DNA of 64,000 bases. Source: Euglena gracilis (taxonomy: Eukaryota > Euglenida > Euglenophyceae > Euglenales). Under the pieces are notes generated by a model that did no database searches, was not told the DNA's origin, and worked only from the letters and a program-made list of their open reading frames with translations. The position numbers were made by a program, and so were the translations under genes. The stretch is from NCBI GenBank assembly GCA_039621445.1, contig CP154954.1:75156634-75220633 (forward strand), given 5' to 3'. Every line of letters begins with the position of its first letter. The first letter of the stretch is position 1. Shown here one piece after another: positions 41,601 to 52,017 of this stretch.

Positions 41601-44013
41601 TTTTTGCCCGAAACGATGCTGTTTGGCCTCCCGGACCCGGAAAAACTGTTTTTGAGCCGAAAATGAGCGTTTTTCGACCCGCCAGCGCCCCGTTTTGGGC
41701 CGCCGACCCATTAATTTGGGTTAAAACCGGGGCAAAAAAATAGAAAAAAATCAAAAAAAAAATTTTTTTTTTTTTGCCCAAAACGATGCTGTTTGGCCTC
41801 CCGGACCCGGAAAAACTGTTTTCGAGCCGAAAATGAGCGTTTTTCGACCCGCCAGCGCCCCGTTTTGGGCCGCCGACCCATTGATTTTGGGTCAAAACCG
41901 GGTCAAAAAAGTCGAAAAAAATCAAAAAAATTTTTTTGCCCGAAACGATGTTTTTTGGCCTCCCGGACCCGGAAAAACTGTTTTTGAGCCGAAAATGAGC
42001 GTTTTTCGACCCGCCAGCGCCCCGTTTTGGGCCGCCGACCCATTGACTTTGGGTCAAAACCGGGTCAAAAAAGTCGAAAAAAAGCGAAAAAAAAATTTTT
42101 TTTGCCCGAAACGATGCTTTTTGGCCTCCCGGACCCGGAAAAACTGTTTTTGAGCCGAAAATGAGCGTTTTTCGACCCGCCAGCGCCCCGTTTTGGGCCG
42201 CCGACCCATTGATTTTGGGTCAAAACCGGGTCAAAAAAGTCGAAAAAAATCAAAAAAATTTTTTTGCCCGAAACGATGTTTTTTGGCCTCCCGGACCCGG
42301 AAAAACTGTTTTTGAGCCGAAAACGAGCGTTTTTCGACCCGCCAGCGCCCCGTTTTGGGCCGCCGACCCATTGATTTTGGGTCAAAACCGGGTCAAAAAA
42401 GTTTGAAAAAAATCGAAAAAATTTTTTGACCGAACGAGTTTTTTGGCCTCCCGGAACCCGGAAGGGGAAAAAAAGAGGGAAAAAAAAAAAAAAAAAAAAA
42501 TGTTTTTGGCGAAAATGAGCGTTTTTCGACCCGCCAGCGCCCTGTTTTGGGCCGCCGACCCATTGACTTTGGGTCAAAACCGGGTCAAAAAAGTCGAAAA
42601 AAATCGAAAAAAATTTTTTTTCCCCGAAACGATGCTGTTTGGCCTCCCGGACCCGGAAAAACTGTATTTGAGCCGAAAACGAGCGTTTTTAGACCCGCCA
42701 GCGCCCCGTTTTGGGCCGCCGACCCATTGACTTTGGGTCAAAACCGGGTCAAAAAAGTCGAAAAAAATCGAAAAAAATTTTTTTGCCCGAAACGATGTGT
42801 TTGGCCTCCCGGACCCGGAAAAACTGTTTTTGAGCCGAAAATGAGCGTTTTTCGACCCGCCAGCGCCCGTTTTGGGCCGCCGACCCATTGACTGTGGGTC
42901 AAAACCGGGACAAAAAAGTCGAAAAAATTTTTTTTGCCCGAAACGATGTTTTTTGGCCTGGCCTCCCGGACCCGGAAAAACTGTTTTTGAGCCGAAAATG
43001 AGCGTTTTTCGACCCGCCAGCGCCCCGTTTTGGGCCGCCGACACATTGATTTGGGTCAAAACCGGGTCAAAAAGTCGAAAAAAAGCGCAAAAAATTTTTT
43101 TTTGCCCTAAACAATGTTTTTTGCCTTCCCGAACCCGGAAAAACTGTTTTTTACACAAAAACAATCCTTTTTCCACCCGCCATCTCCCCGTTTTTGGCCG
43201 CCGACCCATTGATTTTGGGTCAAAACCGGGTCAAAAAAGTCGAAAAAAATCGAAAAAAATTTTTTTGCCCGAAACGATGTTTTTTTGGCCTCCCGGACCC
43301 GGAAAAACTGTTTTTGAGCCGAAAACGAGCGTTTTTCAACCTGCCAGCGCCCCGTTTTGGGCCACCGACCCATTGATTTTGGTTAAAAACGGGGTAAAAA
43401 AAGTCGAAAAAAATCGAAAAATTTTTTTTGCCCGAAACGATGTTTTTTGGCCTCCCGGACCCGGAAAAACTGTTTTTGAGCCGAAAACGAGCGTTTTTCG
43501 ACCCGCCAGCGCCCCGTTTTGGGCCGCCCGACCCATTACTTTGGGTCAAAACGGTCAAAAAGTCGAAAAACCAATCGAAATTTTTTTTGCCCAAAACGAT
43601 GTTTTTTTTGGGCCTCCCGGACCCTGGAAAAAAAAAAACTGTTTTGAGCCGAAAACGAGCGTTTTCCGACCCGCCGGCGCCCCGTTTTGGGCCGCCCACC
43701 CATTGATTTTGGGTCAAAACCGGGTCAAAAAAGTCGAAAAAATCGAAAAAATTTTTTTTTGCCCGAGACGATGTTTTTTGGCCTCCCGGACCCGGAAAAA
43801 CTGTTTTTGAGCCGAAAACGAGCGTTTTTCGACCCGCCAGCGCCCCGTTTTGGGCCGCCGACCCATTGATTTTGGGTCAAAACCGGGTCGAAAAAGTCGA
43901 AAAAAATCGAAAAAAAATTTTTTTCCCCCAAACGGTGTTTTTTGGCCTCCCGGACCCAGAAAAACTGTTTTTGAGCCGAAAACGAGCGTTTTTCGACCCG
44001 CCAGCACCCCGTT
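35546..44013 (-). repeat. Satellite array, inverted orientation
   Basis: The same monomer in reverse complement, about 50 units by hand count at about 160-bp spacing. Monomers from about 43,050 on are more diverged and carry more indels. Single units hold a poly(A) insert (38,454-38,640), an expanded A run (38,667-38,700; another at 42,478-42,500) and a 20-bp foreign patch (39,245-39,265). Confidence 0.95.
38454..38640 (+). mobile_element. Probable retroposed insert with poly(A) tail inside a satellite monomer
   Basis: About 185 bp of unrelated sequence (starting 'agggatggcggggacgaac') grades into A-rich and then pure A, and interrupts a monomer exactly between two copies of 'aaacgatg' (38,446-38,453 and about 38,636-38,643). 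An 8-bp duplication plus a 3' A tail is the signature of target-primed insertion. It has no coding capacity and is SINE-sized. Confidence 0.6.
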
Positions 44014-44515
44014 TTGGACCCTATACCCTACACCCAATGGCCATCATTCAATTGCCGACGCATGAGTGCAGGCCCTGCACCCACAGAATGCAAATCGCAT
44101 GAGCGGTACCCCCCCAAAGGCCATGATTCCATTGCCATTGGACGCGTGCAGGAGCTGCACCGAGAGAATGGAAATGGCATTGCCGCTTGTACTCCCCCCC
44201 ATTGGCCATCAGTTCACTCGTTATTCCCGAGTGCACAATGTGCACCCACAGAATGGAAACACAATTCCCATTTATCTACACCCAATGGCCATCATTCAAT
44301 TGCCTACGCATGAGTGCAGGCCCTGCACGCAGAGATTGCAAATGGCATGAGGACTACCGCCCCCCCCCCCCCCCCAATTGCCAGGATTCCATTGCCATTA
44401 CACGCGTGCAGGAGCTGCACCGAGAGACTGGAAATGGCATTGCCGCTGGTGCTCCCCCCAATTGGCCATCGTTCCACTGGCTATGCCTGAGTGCACAATG
44501 TCAGGCAGTTCCTTA
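44014..44515 (+). repeat. Two-copy tandem repeat of about 250 bp with palindromic GTGCA-N5-TGCAC cores
   Basis: Copies at about 44,030-44,277 and 44,278-44,505. Each has three sub-units of about 80 bp, each with a core: gtgcaggccctgcac, gtgcaggagctgcac, gtgcacaatgtgcac; the last is decayed in copy 2. Each core is followed by a 'cagaatg.aaa'-type box and 'attgccat'-like sequence. It directly abuts the last satellite monomer. Confidence 0.75.
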
Positions 44516-47500
44516 AATCCCCGGAGGGGGGACTATTTTTCGAGGTTATTATTTGGCTTTTTGTGTCGAAATATCGGCACCCAACAAAAACATTCTCAAA
44601 ATGACCCCTTTTACCCTTCTGTCGAAATGTCTATTTTTTTTGCAAAAAAAAACTTTTACTGAAGAAGCAGCCATATGGGACGTTCAGGGGAGTTTCAGGT
44701 ATGCAAATTGTCCATGATATTCTCAATGTGACACTTTGTACAATCATGCACGGTGCTTTTGACGGATTTTCTGGAATATCCGGATGACGTGGAGCATGCG
44801 ATATGTTCCGGATGCACCAAAGTTTCTACCACCGATTTTCTTTGGTGCATTTAGAACTGAATAGCCCCCCCCCCCATCTGTTGTGGAGGCAGCCTGTCAT
44901 ATCTCAGGGTAATAGCTCCAAACTGTTTTTTTTTTTATAACCATACAGCTTAATGAAAATTCTTCATTTTTTGTTACTAATTTGTTTGCTGTTTAACATG
45001 ATCACCTCATTCAACAGAGCAGGCAAGCAATGATGCGAAACTCTTTCAATGGTTGGCAAATGAGGAACTGTTTCCTTTTTTTTTTTTAAAATATCCTGTC
45101 CTGTTCAATTCAATTCCTGTTCTGCTCTGTTCTGTTCTGTTTTATTTCTATTCTATCCTAATGAACACATTAGCATATCTCGTCATGCGCATGATTTGTT
45201 GCAAGGCATTATATTATATTGTATTGTGTTATTCTATGTTTTATTTGACATAAAAAGTATTTGATTTATTCATGTTATTTTGCCTGTTTCCCGTTGGGAG
45301 TTCAGCCAACACACACAGTGCCCGTCCTTTTCTGTCGATTCGGCCAAAGGTCCCCGCCCAATCAGCACCCTGCGGCATGCTTTCCCATCCCCAACTCCCC
45401 TTTTCCCCCTCTACCTCGCTTTGACTGGCTTCTTGCCTTATTAACCCCACCTGAGGGGTTTGGAGCACTGGGGGTTTTTCGACTTGCGTATGTCATCTTT
45501 CTCTGTGGAAGTAGCTGCCTGCTCCTGGGAGGCTGGCCGTCCTTCCCTGTGATCCTGGACCCATTTTAATGCTTTTTTTGCAAAGCGGGGTCTTATCCAC
45601 GAGCAGGCACCTATAGCTAGAATGGCCTAAAATGGCCTAAAAATGGCCAAGAATGGCCTAAAATGGCCTAAAATGGCCCAAAATGACTTTTTGACCCCCT
45701 ATAGGTGGGGGACCCTAATATGGCCTAAAATGGCCTAAAATGGCCTAAAATAGCCTAAAATGGGAAAAATTCTGTTGCACAACAATTTTTGTGAACAGCT
45801 GAAGCCATTCAGGTAATGATTCAGGCTTTCCCGTAAATTCGTGCCACAAATAACCACGAATAATCACGAGTTTCCACGAACGTTTGTAACAGTTTTTGTT
45901 CTCACTGCAGAATGTCTTCTTCTGAGTATGACGCCCCAATCAAGGAGCAATCCTCCTCAAAAGGGAAACAAATGTGGAAACAGGGTGGAAATATGGCAGC
46001 CCAGCCAGTGATCACAAATTTTATGGTTCACAGCCAGCAAAAATACCACATCGACTCAAAGCATTGGCATGGTTTCGTCACATCAGCTGTGTGGAAGGTT
46101 CATTGACGTCACTTTTTGTCTGCAGCTTTGCTTCATGTTCAAGATTGTTGTCAAAATCAAAATTGAATTTCACCGGGCAACAGCATCATCTTTCAGAAAA
46201 ATGACTTCTTTTTGCGAAATCTCGCAAAATACAAAATATCGTACGCTTTTTTTGGTAGCGCAATTAAGAACTTTTAATAGTTGTTCATTGTTTTTTTCTG
46301 AAGAAAATTCACTGTGGTAAATTCTTACTGTTCGGAATTCGTCTATGGGTACATATTAAGATTTGTTGAGCTTCCCATGATTTTTGATCCAGTGTTCATG
46401 AATTTTGTGTGCTTTTTTGGATGAACATTTCTTACTACTGTATAAGAGAAGGTTTGCACACGTTACAACACAGTTATCGGGACAAAAATGATGCAGAATT
46501 ATGATTTTGGGGACCCCCGCCTACACCTTAAAATGGCCCCAAATGGCCTAAAATGGGGAAGTTTTTGGGCTTGACTATAGGTGCCTGTACACGAGGTGTC
46601 CCGAGGGACACACTCAATATTCCCCGAAAATGGCCAAAAATTGCAAAAAATGCTAAAAATAGCACCTTTTCAAAAAAATCTTGGCGCCTTCCAAATTTTG
46701 TGTGGAATGGTTTCAAGGCGTGACTGGGGGGAAGTTTATCCCCCCTGGGGGGACCCCCCTGGGGGGACCCCCCTGGGGGGGGGGGACTCGGCCAGACCCC
46801 CCCCCCACCCCGGGCCACAAATAATTTGGTCTTTTTGGGGGTTTCATGATTTCTTGACATCCCCAATTGCGTGCCACCAGCCAAATAAACCCAAAAAAGG
46901 GGCATGTCCCGCCAACCTTCGTTTCGTGCAAATTTGGCATTGTAAATTTTCTTCTGGAGGTGTGCGCCGGATAATGAGCAAAAGACCTTAGGTGGCCAAA
47001 CTCGCATTTTTTTTGCAGATTTTGCAAATTCGCAGGGTTTGATTTTTTGCTTGCGCTTAAGTGCAAATTTCCAATCTTTTTGAAACCCGGTGGCGAAACA
47101 TTTCTTTTGACCCTCTGGTTCCCCGGAGACCCTCCACAGTGGCGTGTGCATCATTTGCTGATGTTGGGACCCGGGGAACAGGCCCAATTTTGGTGTTTTT
47201 CAGCCTGTGCACCATTTTGAAAATGGTTCAAAACCCTGGGTTTGAACTCAGGGACACGTGAATTTTCCGAAAAGTGACAAAACCCCCGTTGTGAGTCCCT
47301 CGTTTTTGAAGCCTTGACTATGCTCCCCAGATGGTGCTACACAGGCTGGGTGAATTTTGCCCTTTTGTTGCTTTTTTTAGGCTTTGCAATGTGTCCGTGA
47401 AGGGTTGCCTACTGAGGCATCCAGAGGGTGGAGTTTACACACACGTTGTGAAAAGTTGGAAAAAATGGCATCTCGCAGAGTTGTGATCCGGCAGGCACCC

Positions 47501-48108
47501 TATAGCACCCACCCCCCCTCCCCCCCGGTTGGTAAGCACAAGCATGGTTTTTCACATAAAATGTGTGCAAAAATTTCAAAAAAATGTGCATTTTGCGGGA
47601 GTGTGTAACAAATAATCACTGCCGATCCCCCCCCCCCCCCGGTAGGCGGTAGGGGGTAATGACAAGTTTTGTTCAGCGTGATTGACAGGTTTTTGGCCCA
47701 AACCTTCTCCTCCCCCTAGGAGGGGTTGGCAAAAATTCAGCAAGGTGACTTGGTACCAAAGGTGCTGGGATTCTTTTTGATCCTTCACATGCACATTTTT
47801 CCCGTCAATCTTCCTTCAAAGCGCCCCCCCTCCGAGGGGCAGTGACTGGTCTTTGAAAGAGTGACAGTTACCCCTCCCTCCCAGGGGTCGGTGAACAATT
47901 TCAACACCAAAAACCTGGGGGGTTCTGATACCAGAAGGTCCAGCGGCAGAGCGGGGAATATCACAATTGACATGCCACCCAATAAAAAAAACTACAATAA
48001 GAAAAACCGTCCGCCTGTTTCCTGTCTCCTCGTGAGCCCCAAACCCCATCCATTGCCATCCCTCCACTTGCAAACCGCCCTGAACCTCCCCTGCCTCCCA
48101 TGCGGTAG
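44516..48108 (+). other. Sequence between satellite and candidate terminal exon
   Basis: Mostly AT-rich unique sequence. It includes a low-quality GC3-biased open stretch at 45,335-45,440, an AAAATGGCCT array (45,620-45,765), an inverted R1 copy (46,590-46,810), and C-run blocks of the 'ggtaagcacaagc' and 'gtgattgacagg' types (47,480-47,900). No confident gene was found. Confidence 0.4.
45620..45765. repeat. AAAATGGCCT short tandem array
   Basis: About a dozen imperfect 10-12 bp copies of 'taaaatggcc', interrupted by a short GGGGG stretch; single copies recur at 46,530-46,560. Confidence 0.8.
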
Positions 48109-48180
48109 AATACGTGTGCGCGGTTCATCAACTCGCCCAGCCTCAGCCCCGGCACTTGCTCTGGCGGTTCGCCTCTGTAA
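48109..48180 (+). CDS. Candidate terminal exon with stop codon (gene A?)
   Basis: The acceptor is TGCGGTAG (48,108); the phase-0 frame reads NTCARFINSPSLSPGTCSGG and SPL followed by TAA (48,178-48,180). GC3 is high and the Ser/Pro style resembles gene A linkers. The phase-0 start agrees with the end of the exon at 30,403, but the assignment across 17.7 kb is only an inference. CT|GTAACT could instead be a donor, making it an internal exon. Confidence 0.35.
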   Translation, partial: NTCARFINSPSLSPGTCSGGSPL

Positions 48181-49544
48181 CTCGTTGCTGACCTTTCATT
48201 TTCCATGCCAGAAGGCTTCAGATATCCCTTGCACGTTTTTACAGGTATATACCGACGGCCTGACTCATTGGCCCACCCTGGATTGTTGACCCCGAGCTGT
48301 TGGGGTCACCCTGACCTGTTGGGGCCAACATGGACAGGGCCAATGAGCTGGGAGGGGGTGGGTGGGTACCTTTCCACTGGAGCAAACCAAACACCCTGCC
48401 AGCAACCACATATGGTCACCTGCTGCAAAATGCGTCCGCCTGCTGGATGGCCCACAGGGCTCTGAGGCTGCCTTGCCCTCCCGGACGCCCCCCCTCTGTG
48501 AGATACGGCTGACCTTTCGCCTTTCCCCCTCCGTCCACATCAAACCCTTGTTCGCAATCCTTTGGAAGGCTTGCAAGGCTCTGGCCATTGGACCGCTGCA
48601 GCACGCCGAGTACTCTCACACCCACAAACACCTGCCCCCAGCTTCCCCGTTCCTGTTTTTCTGCTTGCACCGGTTTGGCAGGGGGGCCGCAGTTTTTCTG
48701 CAATTCTCTGCGATTTCCCACAATTTCTGTAATTCTCCCGCATTTTTTTTTTTCACAGCCTCTTCCCTTTCTGTAATTTTTCCGCATGAACTTGAAATGG
48801 AAGGCGAAACAAGTTGAACGTTTTACGGAATTTTGACAAATAAAATTCGACAAAAATTTTCCAGAATTTGTCAATTTCTTGGCCTTACTTTTTGGTTTTT
48901 TTCCTGATTTATTCCACTCAGAAAGATTCCGCATCGTGGACTGTTTTTTACCAGAGACCAAACTTTTGTGTATTTTTTGTCACTTTCGGATATTCTTCAG
49001 CCAACACACTCCATATTTCTAAAATCATCATATTCCCAAAATTGAAAGAGTTTTTTTGGGGGGACTTTTTGGGGAAATACCGCCCCAGCAGGTACTGCAG
49101 GGTTGGCTGCCGTGGACTATTGCCCTTGCCTGCTGGCTGGCTTTTTGGCGATGGGCCCCTGCCGGCCCAATTTTTGTCCCCCCCGGGGAGGGGGGCAAAG
49201 GCTTCTTATTCTTCTTATTCTTCTTATTCTTCTTGTCTTTCTTGTTCTTCTTATTCTTCTTATTCTTCTTATTCTTGCTATTCTTATTATTCTTGTTATT
49301 CTTATTAGTCCTATCATTCTTATTCGTATTGTTCCTATTAGTTGTATTATTCTTCTTATTCTTGTTGTTCTTATTACTCTTATTATTCTCATTATTCTTA
49401 TTATTCTCATTATTCGTATAATTCTTATTATTTTTATTATTCTTATAAATCTTATATCACCATTGTCCTCGTCTTCGTCGTCGTCAACAACAAAAAACAA
49501 GAACAAGAACAAAAAAAGATCAGAAAAAGAATAAGAATAAGGAC

Positions 49545-49594
<50 letters not shown>

Positions 49595-49661
49595 CGACGT
49601 TGATGATGATGATGACGACGATGACGATGATGGTGATGCTGATGATGATGACGACGATGAC

Positions 49662-49704
<43 letters not shown>

Positions 49705-50533
49705 CTGCTGCTGATGATGGTGATGGTGATGGTGATGATGATCCTTTTCTTGTTCTTCTTTGTTCTTCTCCTTGGTCTTTTTGGTTATTGTTATTGTTGT
49801 TGTTGTTGTTGCTAATTATTATTAACGTTATCCTTATTTTTATTCTCCTTCTTACCCTTATTCTTATTCTTATTCTTGTTCTTATTCTTGTTTTCTTGTT
49901 TTCTTGTTTTTGTTCTTGTTCTTGTTCTTGTTCTTGTTCTTGTTCTTGTTCTTGTTAGTGTTCTTGTTGTTTTTATTGTTATTTTTGTTGTTGTTATTAT
50001 TATTATGTATAATGTTTTATTATTAGGATTACTACTGCTGCTGTTGCTGCTGCTGCTGCTCCTCCTCCTCCTCCTCCTCCTCCTCCTCCTCCTCCTCCTC
50101 CTCCTCCTCCTCCTCCTCCTCCTCCTCCTCCTCCTCCTCCTCCTCCTCCTCCTCCTCCTCCTTCTCCACCTGCTACTGCTACTGCTGCTGCTACTATTTC
50201 AGCGGACCCCCTGGCTGGGGGGTGTGCAGCCTGGTTGAACCTCCCATTCGGGGTGGGAGCACCCCCCCGCTGGCCAATAACCACATCCAATCAGTGCGCA
50301 GTCCCCCAAAAGTCTGCATCCCCCAAAGTCATAGTGATAGGTGCAATCCTTGTCAAGGCAGTGCCACCATTCGCTTGGAATTACACGAAAAATGGTAAAA
50401 AAAAAGTGTGACAGTCATGTATTTCGGAGTTTTTTTTGTTACTGCGCCGACAAATGCGCACCCGAACTTGGTGCCTAAAACGTCTCTTCCTGTCCTCTCA
50501 CTTACAGCCCTGCCCCCTCCGCCCCCACAGCAC
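48181..50533 (+). other. Region between genes A and B
   Basis: Contains an R2 copy (48,690-49,040) and a compound microsatellite (49,198-50,195). A GC3-biased open stretch at 48,420-48,640 on the + strand (SEAALPSRTPPLCEIRLTFR in translation) could be an exon, but no convincing splice sites were found. Any promoter of gene B should lie here; no TATA box or other element is obvious. Confidence 0.35.
49198..50195. repeat. Compound microsatellite, about 1 kb
   Basis: In order: TTCTTA and ATTCTT units (49,198-49,470), a short A-rich GAAC stretch, GAT/GAC triplets (49,539-49,740), TTCTTG/ATTCTT units (49,850-49,960), then CTG and CTC triplets (50,035-50,195). The + strand is pyrimidine-rich except in the GAT block. 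Long Leu, Met, Asp or Gly ORFs here are artefacts. Confidence 0.9.
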
Positions 50534-50716
50534 ATGGGACACGCCCACCTCCTCTGCCTGCTGGCGGTGCTGCTGCTCTACGGCAGTGCCACCCGCGGGG
50601 TGGCCATCATCGGGGCAGGCAGCGCCCTCCCCGCCCAGGTGTTCGCCGACGCGCAGTTCGCGTACCGCTTTGAGAACCCGAACGTGGAGCTGGAGTACTA
50701 CGCCAGTGATTCCCAC
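50534..50716 (+). CDS. Gene B exon 1: signal peptide and PstS N-terminus
   Basis: An ATG follows a CCCCCACAG acceptor-like site by three bases, so a 5' UTR exon may lie upstream. The first 22 residues ([20 protein letters not shown]) look like a signal peptide: Leu-rich core, then small residues before [25 protein letters not shown] matches the PstS GAGxxxPAxVYxxW opening, and the exon closes [11 protein letters not shown]. To join AGVCRI of the next exon in frame the donor would be CAC|GCAGGC, a GC-AG intron; the GT donor at 50,704 does not preserve the frame. Confidence 0.6.
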
Positions 50717-51823
50717 GCAGGCTGCCATTGCTGGCCCCGGCAATAGACCAGCCGGTATTTGATGACTGGCCTGGGGTGACAGATGCTAAGGCAGAAGTGT
50801 AAAAGACAATGTGCGAAAAAAGTGTGACAAATAACGTGCAAAGAATGATGTGCAAAAAGTAACGTGTGAAAAATAAAGTGCGAAAAATAATGTGTGAAAC
50901 ATAGTGTGTGACAAACAGGGAAAAGGAATCTTTGATATCTATGCGCATTTTTTGCCCATTTTTTCCAATTTTCCGAAAATGCGTATTTTTGCGGATATTT
51001 CGCAGTTTTTTCCGCATTTTTTTTTGCGCTTTTGTGTGCATTTTTTTTTTGCATTTTTGCGCATTTTTTGTGCAACATTTTTTTTGCGCAAAAAATGCGC
51101 AAAATTTTTCGAAGCCGGGCCAGCGCATCTTCCCCCCTCCCCTGCAAAGAATTGGCCAGGGCCAATTCGCCGCAGGGGGAGGGCAAGTGCCGTTTCAGCC
51201 GCGACACGGTGGTCTGACCCCAGGCGGGGGTTTGCCGCATCGAGTCCTTCGCGGACGAGTGCGCCCCGACGGACACCCGTGCGCCAGCCGGCCTGGACTT
51301 CGCCGTGACAGCCAGGGGCCCCCCTCGGTGGCACCGCACCACCATAAATCCCCCCTCCCACCTATAACCCCCCCATCCTATAACAACCATAATAACCACC
51401 CCTCCTGGGACCAATCACCAAACCGGGACCTATAACCCACCCCCAACCTATAACCCCCCCCTCCGGGAGTCGGCCATCGAACCGGATCCTATAACCCCCA
51501 GCGGGGGTTATAGGTGGGGAGGGGGGTTTGGGCCATGTGAAGTGCTCAGGGGGGGGGTTTGTCCCGCCAGTCTTCAATTCAGGCTTCAAACGAGGGCCAA
51601 GGAAACACGGCATTTTCAGAGGGCCCAAGGCGTGCAGACGTAAACACGCACACACGCGCGCGCGCGCGCGCACACACACACACACACACGCACACGCACA
51701 CGCACACGCACACGCACACGCACACGCACACGCACACGCACACGCACCACGCGCACGCGCACGCGCACACGCACACGCACGCACACACACACACACAAAC
51801 ACACAAACACACACAGGCACACG

Positions 51824-51856
<33 letters not shown>

Positions 51857-51968
51857 ACGCACACGCACACGCACCACGCGCACGCGCACGCGCACACGCA
51901 CACGCACGCACACACACACACACAAACACACAAACACACAAACACACAAACACACACAGGCACACACA

Positions 51969-52017
<49 letters not shown>

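Noticed and set aside
31400-44000. Many long ORFs on both strands, up to 385 codons (for example 39,045-40,202 and 42,872-43,810)
   Set aside because: They are translations of the 160-bp satellite; the monomer happens to lack stops in several frames on both strands, and lengths simply follow the number of undamaged units.
31716-44013. A CRISPR-like regular array
   Set aside because: The whole 160-bp unit repeats, with no unique spacers, and the setting is eukaryotic.
45335-45440. A possible exon (SAKGPRPISTLRHAFPSP in translation)
   Set aside because: Weak third-position bias, no clear acceptor, and a stop without supporting context.
48420-48640. A possible exon with biased codons (KCVRLLDGPQGSEAALPS in translation)
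   Set aside because: The frame is open and biased, but splice limits are unclear and no homology was recognised; kept only as a note.
49340-50290. Poly-Leu, poly-Met/Asp and poly-Gly ORFs
   Set aside because: Translations of triplet microsatellites.
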